Counted from the stretch's first letter, positions 17,347 to 26,561 are shown. The stretch is DNA of 64,000 bases from Paenibacillus ginsengarvi (GCF_003626695.1 NZ_RBAH01000010.1:1-64000), one strand, 5' to 3'. Notes: a model not told the origin generated them from the sequence alone. Program-made: numbers and translations.

Positions 17347-17523
17347 GGACTCTTATTTCGCTTTCAAATCCTCTTTTCGGAAAATTAGAATGCTTTTGGG
17401 CCTCTTATCCCTGGCACAACAGCCATGAAGGACGATTTCGATACAAATTAAGAGTCCCCAAAGGCTGTTATCTCAGAATCACCCTGCAAGCAAATGAAAA
17501 TAACGGTCCTCTAAGACTCTTAT
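17347..17523. repeat. Intergenic CTCTTAT-type repeat cluster
   Basis: The 427 bp between the genes ending at 17265 and 17693 contain no gene. CTCTTAT recurs at 17350, 17402 and 17517, and an inverted partial copy TTAAGAGTCC lies at 17448-17457. The first and last copies extend into ACTCTTATTTCG and ACTCTTATTTTCG. The first two are 52 bp apart, the same period as the unrelated-sequence palindromes at 33935 and 60157. Function unknown. Confidence 0.5.
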
Positions 17524-17541
17524 TTTCGTTTAGCCAGGCGC

Positions 17542-17566
17542 AAAAAAAGAAGACGCAAGCGCGCCT
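17542..17566 (-). terminator. Rho-independent terminator for the GntR-type regulator
   Basis: On the minus strand AGGCGC-GCTT-GCGTCT (one G:U pair) is followed by TCTTTTTTT. It lies about 125 bp past the stop at 17693. Confidence 0.6.
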
Positions 17567-17692
17567 CCCATTTGCGATAAGCGGTTCATCGTATTGACCC
17601 ACTCACCCTCATATTCGCCGCTTCTCCGCGGCTTCCAGGCTCTCGCAGCCTGGCCTCGCATAACCCGCCGCTTCGGCTTCCCGCGCTGCCGC

Positions 17693-19123
17693 TCACACCT
17701 TGGCGCCCTCGCGCACGAACAAGCCCTCCTCCTGCTCGAACAGCAGCTGCTCGAGCCGCTTCACCGCCGCCTCCTCTGTCTCCAGACCGGACCAGAACAG
17801 CTTCGCCTCCCGGTAAAACCGGTACAGCTCCGACGTTGACATATTCATCGCCGTGAAGGGGCGGAACGTCGGGATAATATCCCGGTACATTGAGAAGCGC
17901 GACGGCCGGTATAGGCTCTCCTTCCCGGACCACTCCGCCGCCGGCTTGACGCTCGGGATGCTGAGCGTCTTCTGGCGAATGAGCAGCTGCGCCTCGTACG
18001 ACACGAGAAAATCCACGAACTTCCGCGCACTTTCTTTCACGGCGGAATCAGCCCTGATGGACAATCCGATCATGAGCAGCAGCGTCTTCGGATCGTTCTT
18101 CAAATAAGGAAGCGGAGCGATGTCGTATTCAAACTCCGAACGCCGCTCGTGATGGTTCAGAGCCAAATACGTCGTCATAATCATCGATACTTTCTCGCTG
18201 AAGAACAGCTCCTCCGCATCCCCATCCTTCTCCGACAAAAAGAGCGGAAACCGTTTCTGCAAATAAATCAGCTCCCGGCAAGCGCGCAGCCCGTCCGCGA
18301 GTTGTTCGGGGCTGGCGAACCGGCCCGAAGGATCGCGTTCGAAGGAAATGCCGCTTTGGAGGAGAAATACCGGCCAGCGGTTGCTGGAAGGGAAATGGAA
18401 GTAGAAGCCGAGCCGCTCGTTCTCGGAAGCAAGCTTCGACGCCTGCTCGAACAAAACGTTCCAGCGCCAGCTGCTGTCCGGCTCCATGACGTCCTTCTCG
18501 CGAAAATGCTCCTTGTTGTAACACAGGATCAGTGGAGAAAACACGAAAGGCTGCATTTTCAGTTCGCCTCCGAACGTGGCCGATTCGGTCAAAAACGGGT
18601 AAACGGCGGGATTCGGCTCAAGCGTTTCCAATTCGTCCAAAGCGCCGTTTCGGCGAAAATCGTCCATACTGTTGTAATTCATCGAGAAGACGTCGATGCC
18701 TTCCTGTTCGATTTTCGTTTTCACGGATTGGTACGTATGCATCCCGGAGGGAAATGTGCTGACTTCGACGCGGATGCCGGGAAACCGCTTATGGAATTCC
18801 GCTATTAGCGTTTTCATCTGCGCTTCCGGGAACAGCGTCGTGTGACAGCCAAACTTCAGAACAACTGTATCGGAGCGGGACAAGCGGGCGACCTTGTTGC
18901 CGACGCGCGGAATTTTCTCGATCAGCCGCTCGGCTACCAGCACCTCGAGCCCTTGGCGCACCGTTTTGTTGCTAAGATGATACTCCTTGGCGTAAGCCTT
19001 CTCCGAAGGCAAGTAATCGCCTTCGCGATAAGTTCCGTTCCCGATTTCACTGCGGATCGTATCGATCATCCGTTCGAGCCGCGCTTGAGACGTTTTGCGG
19101 CTCGGTTTTTCCGATTCATGCAT
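17693..19123 (-). CDS. GntR-type regulator fused to a family-1 solute-binding-protein domain
   Basis: A cytosolic protein of 476 residues. Residues 10-80 form a GntR winged helix (TIRSEIGNGTYREGDYLPSE, then NKTVRQGLEVLVAERL). The rest (about 85-476) is a solute-binding-protein fold without a signal peptide. It shares with the window's lipoproteins the core region (LCYNKEHF, then WRWNVLFEQASKLAS against YNKDLF, then MTWDELYELAKKMTR) and a similar tail (EEAAVKRLEQL against NTALRQAEE). It probably binds the same class of sugar inside the cell to gate DNA binding. The start at 19123 has GGTGG upstream; 19138 is alternative but would sit almost on the likely -10. A dyad directly upstream (19149-19170) is the presumed operator. 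The likely target is the divergent or nearby polysaccharide genes; this is inferred. Confidence 0.85.
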   Translation of the reverse strand: MHESEKPSRKTSQARLERMIDTIRSEIGNGTYREGDYLPSEKAYAKEYHLSNKTVRQGLEVLVAERLIEKIPRVGNKVARLSRSDTVVLKFGCHTTLFPEAQMKTLIAEFHKRFPGIRVEVSTFPSGMHTYQSVKTKIEQEGIDVFSMNYNSMDDFRRNGALDELETLEPNPAVYPFLTESATFGGELKMQPFVFSPLILCYNKEHFREKDVMEPDSSWRWNVLFEQASKLASENERLGFYFHFPSSNRWPVFLLQSGISFERDPSGRFASPEQLADGLRACRELIYLQKRFPLFLSEKDGDAEELFFSEKVSMIMTTYLALNHHERRSEFEYDIAPLPYLKNDPKTLLLMIGLSIRADSAVKESARKFVDFLVSYEAQLLIRQKTLSIPSVKPAAEWSGKESLYRPSRFSMYRDIIPTFRPFTAMNMSTSELYRFYREAKLFWSGLETEEAAVKRLEQLLFEQEEGLFVREGAKV

Positions 19124-19148
19124 CGTATGCGCCACCATTTACCAAATA

Positions 19149-19170
19149 TAGTATGTACACTAGCATACTA
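19149..19170. promoter_or_regulatory. Probable operator/promoter of the GntR-type regulator
   Basis: TAGTATG and CATACTA are inverted with an 8-bp spacer; extended, the dyad matches at 8 of 11 positions per arm. On the minus strand it includes TACTAT, a plausible -10. Position just ahead of the start suggests autoregulation. Confidence 0.55.
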
Positions 19171-19204
19171 GAAGTTGCGGGCGGCTTCAAGGAACTATCA
19201 TAAA

Positions 19205-19233
19205 CCGACGCGCGCCATTGTCGCGCGCGTCGG
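19205..19233 (-). terminator. Terminator hairpin after the heparinase-like gene
   Basis: CCGACGCGCG pairs with CGCGCGTCGG around a 9-nt loop, a very stable all-GC-rich stem 19 bp past the stop at 19252. The T-tract (TTTAT) is short. Confidence 0.65.
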
Positions 19234-19251
19234 CCTAATCATGTGGAATCC

Positions 19252-22200
19252 TTAGCGACGGTAGCGGTACACGTCGCCATTCTCCAGTACAACCCAGGGC
19301 CGGGCTTGCGTCTCGCCCGACTTCAAAGCGGCGATCGGGCCGGCAAAGCGGGTTTTGCGCTCCACCTCCCCTTGGTCGTTCAACTTGACGAGCAGGCCGT
19401 GGTCGGCGGCAGCCCAATACGACGCTACTCCGTCCTTATTCGAGCCGTCCACCTGAAGCACCCTGTCGGGCAATGCCGCCCGGAACCGCACCGATCCGTC
19501 CGGGTTCAGCGCATAAAACTGGAAGCCGTCGGAGCCCGCCAGCAGCTCCGGAACACCATCCCCGTTATAGTCGCCGTAGCGGATATCATTCACTTCCCCG
19601 CCCATGTTCCGCTTCCACAGCTCCCGCAGCTTGGTGTCGTAACCGACCAGCCGAACCTCGTTTTGCTTCGTGCCGAATGCGAGGACCGGAGCCGCGCCGA
19701 AGCTCGGGTGACTGATCACAGTCGCTACTTTCCAGCCGGGGCCGCCGCCGCTTCCCCCTCGGGTGATCTGCTTCTCGTTCCAATAAGCGTAATACGCGTA
19801 CTCCAGGCCAATCATGCCTTCATCCTTGCCATCGCCGTCGAAGTCGGCAAATTCCATGTCCTCGATGCCGTAGTAGTACAGCAGTTCCTCGTACTTCAAT
19901 GCACCGGCGGCATCCAGACCGTAAATGTAACGGTACTGTGTGCCTACCATCACCCACGGCGGCTGATCCGCCCCGTTTACATAGGCGACTCTGACATTCG
20001 TGATGCCGAGCAGATTGCCCCTGCTTCCTCTGTGCGTCGAATCGCTTGGGAATACATAACGCCACAGTTCCTGACCCTGCGCATTCAGCGCATATACGTA
20101 CCAGTTTTCGGTAGCGACGAATACGACCGGGCTGCCGTTTAATGTCTGCACCGTCACTTCATTGACGCGGCCGGCGGCCGCGAATGTCCAGCGGACGCCG
20201 CCTTGCTCGTCTACGGCCTGCACTTTGCCGTTTACTCCGCCCAGAACGAGTTCTTCCTGGCCATCGCCGTCCAGATCGCCCCAGACGCTGTCCGTCGTTT
20301 GCTCGGCGAAGCGGTATACCCGCTCCCAGTCGCGCGGCTTCCCGGAACGATTCTCGTGATCCTGACGATCGTCGTCACGGCTCGCAAGAAGCCCCCCATC
20401 CGCAACGTCATCTTCTCCGGAAGCCCGTTGCGGCTTCGACCACGGATGCGGGTGTTCCTTGGCCTTGATCGCCCGCTCCAGCCGCTGCTCCATTTGCCGA
20501 TTCCATGGAGCCGTTGCAGATTCGAGCGCCCCTTCGCGGACCTGCTCGCCACTTGCGGCATAGCGAATCCGGTCTTTGCGCAGCGAGTAAGCCTCCCACT
20601 GTCCGCTCGCCGTATTCATCGCGAACATAACAGGCTCCGCGAATTGCAGCGTCTGCGAGCCGATGCGCACCTGGGTGGCTTCTGCTGCGAGCAGCCGCCC
20701 TTCGCCCAGCAGGTGGAACTTGCCGTTCGAGCTGAAGTCGCTCGTATCCAGTGGCGCTTCGGAAGCATACCACGTCTTGCCCTGCCGCTTGATTTCAAGC
20801 GTCGTCTCGTTCATGCGGCGCACATTCAGTTTAGGATCGCCATCTTTACGGCTCGACAGCACGTTTACGAAGCCGATCTGCTCTCCCGCAGCATAACCGC
20901 TCTCTTCCAGCACTTCGCTCAGCACTGTTTCCTGGTCCGCATACGGATACGGGTAATCCGCCTTCCAATGTTTGCGGAAATGCCCGTACCTGTTTTGCGT
21001 CAGCAGCTCGGTATCGTCGAAGCTTTCGATCGTCATCGTCACGCCCTGCTGCTCGACTTCGAATTTGTCGTTTAGCTGCATAGGCGCTCCGAGCGTCTGC
21101 CAATTGTTTTTGAGTACATAACTTCCGGCTTCCTTTACTTTGACACTGTCATAGATCAGGTAAAACGAACCGTCTGGGCTGACGATCGAGCGCTCCCAAT
21201 CGGTGCCGTTATAATTCGGGACGGTGCTGCGGCTCAGCGCAGTTCCCCCGATATCCGCCGACCAGTCCAGTCTCGCGAGCGGCGGCTTCTTCGATTGCTG
21301 ACCGTCCTTGACCACGACAAGCCCGTTATGATGCTCCGGCGTATTCTCCATATAGTCGCGGTCGGTCAGGAACACTCTGCCGTTCGCGCTGTAGCCGATA
21401 ATCGCATTGCCGTCCTGATGTCCGTGCGTACCGGCCGAGAAGCCGTCCACGCTCAAAAAGCTGTCGTCCGCTCCGAACCCTTCGCGGAACGTCATTTTGT
21501 GGAACGCATCCGGCAGCGCTACATCCAGCACCGTCTGCTCCGTATCCTTCAAGTCGTCATACACGCCCTGCTCGACCGGAAACGCCTGAAGCTTCGGATA
21601 TTGCTCCTCCTGCAGCTCCGTAGCTTCGTCCAGCTTCACGGACGTATACATATGAATCGGGTAGTTCAAATCCGACATCCGCTGGCCTGGGAACGGGCCC
21701 GTTCTCGTCCGCTGAAGCAAATAGCGGTAAAGCGGATCGCCGTAAAACAGCGTCGCCGCGTTCATCACCTGCGAATGTCCCCACGAGTAGGCGTTGCTGT
21801 AGCCGAAGGGATACGTGTCTCCGCCGCCCGCCATCGTGCCGAGATTGTCGATCATGAGCGCATTCAGATCGGCGCTCGGGCGAAGACTTTGCGTAATGAA
21901 ATCAAGATTGCCGGTTGCCATGCCGTAGTCGATGTTCGTCATCGGTACGTGCATCAAATAATCGGGGCCTTCGTCCAGGCTGATATGCGACGTGTTGCCG
22001 ATAAAAATGCGCTCCCCGAGCTGTCTCCAAGCCTGCGTCTCCGGCAAGCTGTAATATTTCCCGAAGTAGTCGCTTCCGGCGATAAGCGACAGAGCCGGGA
22101 AGATTTGATGGTTCCAGCGCGGCCCGGTCGCCGAGGCGCCCGTCAAATAGCCGTCGTTCGCATTTGCTTCGTACGTCAGCTTCAGTGCGGATACGATCTG

Positions 22201-24033
22201 CTTGCGGTCGGTCTCTGTAAATATAGGCGATGCCTCCAGAACCGCCCAGTTCTGAATGATCGTATCGCCATCCGTCCACATGTTCTGTCTCTCGTTGAGC
22301 TGCGTTTTGGCCGCAGCAGGGTACCGGTTCACATAACCCGCGTAGCCGAGCAGCAGCTTTTGGTAAGCTTGCGCAAAGCCCGGCTCTCCGGTCAGCAGCA
22401 GGTTTTCGCCGAATATTTTAATCCGGGACAGGACGTAATGGAGCGAAGCCGCGTCCGTTTCGCTGCTCGCGTTCGGCTGAAGCTTCGACAGCCAAGTATC
22501 CGCCGACCTAAGCATCGTCTGAATGTTGGCCGCGGTCGGCTTGCCGCCGTACTGCAAATACGACGACGCTTGCGCGGACAGCTTCGCCTCCGACTGCCAC
22601 GGAATCGTCGGCGAGCTTAGCGCCCCGCTGATTTGCAGCAGCCGGTCTACGCCAAGTCCGGCTCCGGCCAGATCGCTGGCGCCGACAACGATCGTATTGC
22701 CGCCAAGCCCGAACGGGTCGATCACCGTTTGCAGCTGGTACCCGCCGTCCCCGGGATAGATTGCGTCGGCATACGACAAACGCAGGCCGTAGAGGCGCAT
22801 CAGTTGATCGTTGTTGCCAAGCGAGCCGAGCACGATCGTATTTCCCGACCAACCATCGCGGAATTTGTCGCGAGACGGCTCGACAACCTGAACCTGGACG
22901 TTCCAGCGGCTTTGCAGCCCGTCTGCAAGCCGCTGGCCGAGCGCTTGCCACAACGGGTCTGCCGGCGCCGCGATTTGCAGGCCCTGAATGCTCGTATCCC
23001 CGTCAAGCGAACGTAATGGTAAATTGTAGTACGGCGGAATGTCGCCGGCTCCGAACACGCTCACGTCCAGCCTAGCCTGAATACTTCCGTAAGTAGCCGT
23101 TACTACGGTGGAACCGGACGTTATACCGCTTACTTCCCCGTTTGCCGCTACGGAAGCCACTCCCGGCTGCTGGGAGCTATAGCCTATCACACCGTCATTC
23201 ATGATCCGCACATCTCCGTTCGAGTAATAGCCGAGCACCGTTGTCGGCTTCGTCTGGCCGACGTTTAAAGTCAGCTCGTCGGGATAAAAATCCATCCTCT
23301 GCAAAACACCCGGTTCGGCCAGCAGCCCGTCGCGAACGCGGACATTGTCCATGTAGAAGGTCCCCAGGCTCGTCGATATCGTGGCGATGCGGAACAGGTT
23401 GACCGAGGTGGCCGAAGCATCCCGGAACGCCGTATTTTTGCGCAGCAGCAGCACGTCGTCGCCGTCGAAAATCGCGATCGACTTTTTCCCCGCCGCCGCA
23501 TCGAAATCGACCCGGAACCGGTACCATTTGCCCGTCTCATACAACTCGCTCGAGCTGACGCGGGTAGTCCCGTCGTAATATTCGAACGTCCGGTTCGCCT
23601 GGAAGCCGATCCATTCCACCGGCTTGCTGCCTTGCGGACTCGTGCTTTCCAGCAGCATGACGAAACGGTCCGCCGTATCCGCTCTCGCCCACCATTCCAC
23701 ACTGCCCTTCACGATCGGCGCAAACGGCAGCCTCGCCCCCGCTGCGGTCGTTTTGTCGTTATCGACGATTTTGACCGCTTTGACGCCTCCGACCGCATAC
23801 ACCTGATCGGTCACCGTGACACCCTGCGTGCCGTTCGTCCAGCCGTTCTGTCCGTTCAGCAAACCGAGATTGAAATTTTCGAAATCGTAAAACAACTCTC
23901 CTGCCGCGGCATCCGCCCTCTCTGTAGATAGTCCGCCGCCCAAACCGGCGAACACGACCGCAAAGGCCAGCAGCAGGGCCAGGATGGTGAGCGGCTTGCG
24001 TCGAACGCTGCTCCGTTCGTCCCTGAGCTTCAT
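19252..24033 (-). CDS. Very large secreted heparinase II/III-like polysaccharide lyase with FG-GAP-type propeller
   Basis: A 1593-residue exported protein. The start at 24033 is favoured because AAGGAGG is 10 nt upstream; the ATG at 24042 abuts it. The signal peptide ends near ERADAAAG (about 43). In order: a concanavalin/LamG-like beta sandwich (about 45-240); a Big_2 Ig-like domain (about 245-325); a substrate-binding alpha/beta region; an (alpha/alpha) toroid (about 480-800); a heparinase II/III-like beta sandwich with THGHQDGNAIIGY near 870 and an ENTPEHHN segment; and a C-terminal FG-GAP-like beta propeller with Ca-binding DLDGDGQEE, DFDGDGKDE and DYNGDGVPE motifs near 1257, 1402 and 1490. 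It is expected to cleave a uronate-containing polysaccharide outside the cell by beta-elimination; the substrate is not determinable. No S-layer anchor is visible. Confidence 0.8.
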   Translation of the reverse strand: MKLRDERSSVRRKPLTILALLLAFAVVFAGLGGGLSTERADAAAGELFYDFENFNLGLLNGQNGWTNGTQGVTVTDQVYAVGGVKAVKIVDNDKTTAAGARLPFAPIVKGSVEWWARADTADRFVMLLESTSPQGSKPVEWIGFQANRTFEYYDGTTRVSSSELYETGKWYRFRVDFDAAAGKKSIAIFDGDDVLLLRKNTAFRDASATSVNLFRIATISTSLGTFYMDNVRVRDGLLAEPGVLQRMDFYPDELTLNVGQTKPTTVLGYYSNGDVRIMNDGVIGYSSQQPGVASVAANGEVSGITSGSTVVTATYGSIQARLDVSVFGAGDIPPYYNLPLRSLDGDTSIQGLQIAAPADPLWQALGQRLADGLQSRWNVQVQVVEPSRDKFRDGWSGNTIVLGSLGNNDQLMRLYGLRLSYADAIYPGDGGYQLQTVIDPFGLGGNTIVVGASDLAGAGLGVDRLLQISGALSSPTIPWQSEAKLSAQASSYLQYGGKPTAANIQTMLRSADTWLSKLQPNASSETDAASLHYVLSRIKIFGENLLLTGEPGFAQAYQKLLLGYAGYVNRYPAAAKTQLNERQNMWTDGDTIIQNWAVLEASPIFTETDRKQIVSALKLTYEANANDGYLTGASATGPRWNHQIFPALSLIAGSDYFGKYYSLPETQAWRQLGERIFIGNTSHISLDEGPDYLMHVPMTNIDYGMATGNLDFITQSLRPSADLNALMIDNLGTMAGGGDTYPFGYSNAYSWGHSQVMNAATLFYGDPLYRYLLQRTRTGPFPGQRMSDLNYPIHMYTSVKLDEATELQEEQYPKLQAFPVEQGVYDDLKDTEQTVLDVALPDAFHKMTFREGFGADDSFLSVDGFSAGTHGHQDGNAIIGYSANGRVFLTDRDYMENTPEHHNGLVVVKDGQQSKKPPLARLDWSADIGGTALSRSTVPNYNGTDWERSIVSPDGSFYLIYDSVKVKEAGSYVLKNNWQTLGAPMQLNDKFEVEQQGVTMTIESFDDTELLTQNRYGHFRKHWKADYPYPYADQETVLSEVLEESGYAAGEQIGFVNVLSSRKDGDPKLNVRRMNETTLEIKRQGKTWYASEAPLDTSDFSSNGKFHLLGEGRLLAAEATQVRIGSQTLQFAEPVMFAMNTASGQWEAYSLRKDRIRYAASGEQVREGALESATAPWNRQMEQRLERAIKAKEHPHPWSKPQRASGEDDVADGGLLASRDDDRQDHENRSGKPRDWERVYRFAEQTTDSVWGDLDGDGQEELVLGGVNGKVQAVDEQGGVRWTFAAAGRVNEVTVQTLNGSPVVFVATENWYVYALNAQGQELWRYVFPSDSTHRGSRGNLLGITNVRVAYVNGADQPPWVMVGTQYRYIYGLDAAGALKYEELLYYYGIEDMEFADFDGDGKDEGMIGLEYAYYAYWNEKQITRGGSGGGPGWKVATVISHPSFGAAPVLAFGTKQNEVRLVGYDTKLRELWKRNMGGEVNDIRYGDYNGDGVPELLAGSDGFQFYALNPDGSVRFRAALPDRVLQVDGSNKDGVASYWAAADHGLLVKLNDQGEVERKTRFAGPIAALKSGETQARPWVVLENGDVYRYRR

Positions 24034-24147
24034 ACAATTCATCCCTCCTTAATAAGATTCGAGTATGATCCATCACCCGTCAAGTCGCACAAGCTGCCGA
24101 ATTCTCCTTCACCTCCCTCCCGAAATCGATACTTCCGAATACGCGGA

Positions 24148-24202
24148 CAAAAAAGAAGAAGACTGCCGCGGTTCTTATGTAAGCTCATGCGGAAGTCTTC
24201 TT
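24148..24202 (-). terminator. Rho-independent terminator after the dehydrogenase at 24209
   Basis: On the minus strand AAGAAGACTTCCGC pairs with GCGGCAGTCTTCTT around a 20-nt loop, followed by CTTTTTT. It separates the dehydrogenase from the heparinase-like gene, which then needs its own promoter in 24034-24147. Confidence 0.75.
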
Positions 24203-24208
24203 ATGAAT

Positions 24209-25204
24209 TTAGGCCAAAACGGCAAGCTGCTCTTCCTTCACTTCGCCTTCGAGGCTGCCGCCGGACAGCATCCGGCTCAGCTCATCGATCGCAAACTGGC
24301 CCAAGCGGCGAACGCCGTTATTGACGGCTCCGGCAATATGCGGCGTCAGGATGCAGTTCGGCAGGCTGCGCAGCGGGGAGTCGGCCGCCGGCGGCTCCGG
24401 GTCGGTGACGTCCAGACAGGCGAACAGCCTTCCCTGCTGCAGCTCCTTGATCAGAGCTTCCTCGTCCACGATCGATCCTCGCGCCGTATTGATCAGGATC
24501 GCGTCGTCCTTCATGAGCGCGAACTTTGCGGCATTCAGCATTTTATACGTTTCCGGAATGGACGGAGCATGGATGGAAACGACGTCGCTTAGGCGGAGCA
24601 GCTCATCCAGCTCCAGCTTCGTCACACCTAGCGCTTTCGCCTGCTCAGTCGTAAGAACCGGATCGTAGACGACGATCGACACTTCAAAGCAACGCAGCAG
24701 CTCCATATAATGCCGGCCCGCCTTGCCTGCTCCGATCACACCGATCGTAATCTGATACAGCTCGCTAATCCGCTCCTTGCCCGCGTTCCAGCCGCCTTCG
24801 CGCGTCGTCTGCGTCAGCCGCCACATATTTTTGAGCGAGGCGATCGTGAGCCCCAGAGCCGTCTCGGCAACTCCTCTGCCGAGCGGCCCGTTGCCGCTCG
24901 ACACTCGAATGCCGCGCTGCCACAGCTCCGGCGTGACGATTCCTTTCACCGTCCCCGCCGCATGAAAAACCGCCTTCAAATTGGGAGCCTGCTGCAAAAT
25001 GTCCGTAGTCAATTTGGAGCAGCCCCAAGACGTGATCGCATAATCGGCGCCGCGGATGAAGCGCGCCAGTGTTTCCGGCGTCGGATAACCGTCCAGGTCG
25101 TTACGCACAACTGTACCGATGGCCTCCAATTGCTTCCACTGCATTTCTCCGAAAATCCGTTTCTGTGTGACGGGGTCCGGCAGTACGGCTATTGTAATTC
25201 CCAT
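24209..25204 (-). CDS. NAD-dependent D-2-hydroxyacid dehydrogenase family protein
   Basis: A 331-residue dehydrogenase. The Rossmann motif is canonical here (IGVIGAGKAGRHYMELL, about 154). Catalytic Arg lies in NTARGS, Glu in DVTDPEP and His in TPHIAGA. The RBS is AGGAG/GGGGA upstream of 25204. It is clearly related to the dehydrogenase at 8428 and like it sits beside carbohydrate-uptake and -cleavage genes, 37 bp downstream of the binding-protein gene at 25242. It is therefore probably co-transcribed from the sigma-A promoter at 26742-26770 and under CcpA control. A role in reducing or oxidising a 2-keto/2-hydroxy sugar acid from the polysaccharide is inferred. Confidence 0.88.
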   Translation of the reverse strand: MGITIAVLPDPVTQKRIFGEMQWKQLEAIGTVVRNDLDGYPTPETLARFIRGADYAITSWGCSKLTTDILQQAPNLKAVFHAAGTVKGIVTPELWQRGIRVSSGNGPLGRGVAETALGLTIASLKNMWRLTQTTREGGWNAGKERISELYQITIGVIGAGKAGRHYMELLRCFEVSIVVYDPVLTTEQAKALGVTKLELDELLRLSDVVSIHAPSIPETYKMLNAAKFALMKDDAILINTARGSIVDEEALIKELQQGRLFACLDVTDPEPPAADSPLRSLPNCILTPHIAGAVNNGVRRLGQFAIDELSRMLSGGSLEGEVKEEQLAVLA

Positions 25205-25241
25205 GATGTTCCCCAGCTCCTATCCGCTTTTTCTTGCCTGT

Positions 25242-26561
25242 TTATTTGGCTTTCGCTTTTTCCTCTTCAAGGGCGGCCTTCAGTTTCTCGTCGATCTCGC
25301 GAAGCGCCGTGTTAATATCCTTTTTGCCTTGCGCGACCTCTACAAACGTGTTGCCGATCAGGCCTTGCTGCGTGGCTCCCGGTACGGTGACCTCGCCCAT
25401 TTTGCGCTTCGGCGTATAGTTCGCAGGCTTGTAATAGTTGATGGCGTTCATGTTCTTCTTGCTGTAGATCGGGTCGGACTGGCCAAGCACCTTCGCGATC
25501 TCCGGATTGTTCAGCGTCGTCGGAATGCCCCGCTTCGAGTCGGCCAGCTGCGATTCGTCGGACAGCATCGCCATAATCATCTCGAACGCTTCGTCCTTGT
25601 GCTTGCTCGTGTTCGTAATCGACCAGTACGCCGGTCCGCGCTGCGGCATCAGATCGGGACCGTCCTTGAACTTCGGATAAGAAACGAGATCCCAGTTCAC
25701 TTCCGGCGGAATGACAAGATAAATGTTATGCTGGTTCGTCATCAGCCCTACGTTGCCTTTGTTGAACGCTTTGTCCTCGAGGCTCGGGTTGGCTTCGATC
25801 GTATTATTCGGAATTTGGTAAAAGCGCAGCAGGTTTTGGTACAGCGTGCTCCATTTGGCCGAATCGGCGAGTCCGGTTCCTTTCGGATCTAGGATCGGCA
25901 GCGACAGCACGTTATCCCGCAGCGTATTGGTCGGATTGGCGCTGAAGCCGCGGTATACCGTTCCGCCGTCCGTGCGCGTCATTTTTTTGGCCAACTCGTA
26001 GAGTTCATCCCAAGTCATGCCGTTCTTCGGATAAGCGACTCCGAATTTATCGAACAAGTCCTTATTGTAATAAGTCGCCTGCGGGAAGTACGGAGGCACC
26101 GGCAAACCGTACAGCGCGCCCGTTCCGCCGGCATCGATGATTTCATCAAGGAATACTTTGGTGAAGCGGTTCGTGTCATACTTGTATTTTTTGACGAGTT
26201 CGGACATATCGTAATGGATCTTGTAGTCCATATACCCGGTTTGCAGGGTCGGGACGTCGGTTCTGATAATGTCCGGAATTTTGTTCGCCGCAACCAGATC
26301 GGCAATCGTCTGCCCCTTGCCGCTCATAATGTACTCGATCGTCACGTGCGGGAATTTCGTCTTCAGCGTTTCGCTGAAACGATCGTTGAATTCCTTCTCC
26401 GATACGCCCGCAGTAAAGATGACCATCGTGTACGGGTCCTTCGGCTTCTCTTCCTTCTTCGTATCCGTGCTTCCGCTTGCCGAGCCTCCTCCCTGGCCGC
26501 CGCCGCATGCGGTAACCAGCACCGAAAATGTAAGCGCCACCAAACCTGCTTTTACCTTCAT
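25242..26561 (-). CDS. Extracellular solute-binding protein, family 1 (lipoprotein)
   Basis: A 439-residue lipoprotein. The start at 26561 has GGGGGGAAA 7 nt upstream (a longer start at 26585 lacks a site). The signal ends with lipobox VLVTAC (Cys20) and a Gly/Ser linker. The core motif is YYNKDLFDKFGVAYP followed by GMTW, and the tail is DINTALREIDEKLKAALEEE. It has no permease neighbour. It is transcribed from a strong sigma-A promoter with a partial cre in the spacer and a near-perfect cre about 50 bp upstream of the start, followed by the dehydrogenase gene. It is the closest in motif to the proteins at 5106 and 34322. Confidence 0.92.
   Translation of the reverse strand: MKVKAGLVALTFSVLVTACGGGQGGGSASGSTDTKKEEKPKDPYTMVIFTAGVSEKEFNDRFSETLKTKFPHVTIEYIMSGKGQTIADLVAANKIPDIIRTDVPTLQTGYMDYKIHYDMSELVKKYKYDTNRFTKVFLDEIIDAGGTGALYGLPVPPYFPQATYYNKDLFDKFGVAYPKNGMTWDELYELAKKMTRTDGGTVYRGFSANPTNTLRDNVLSLPILDPKGTGLADSAKWSTLYQNLLRFYQIPNNTIEANPSLEDKAFNKGNVGLMTNQHNIYLVIPPEVNWDLVSYPKFKDGPDLMPQRGPAYWSITNTSKHKDEAFEMIMAMLSDESQLADSKRGIPTTLNNPEIAKVLGQSDPIYSKKNMNAINYYKPANYTPKRKMGEVTVPGATQQGLIGNTFVEVAQGKKDINTALREIDEKLKAALEEEKAKAK

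Noticed and set aside
17586..17933. Minus-strand Gly/Arg-rich frame overlapping the end of the GntR-type gene
   Set aside because: Out-of-frame shadow; the GntR-fusion frame carries the conserved binding-protein C-terminus here.
21295..22620. Plus-strand open frame opposite the heparinase-like gene (441 codons)
   Set aside because: Antisense shadow with low-complexity Arg/Val composition and no RBS.
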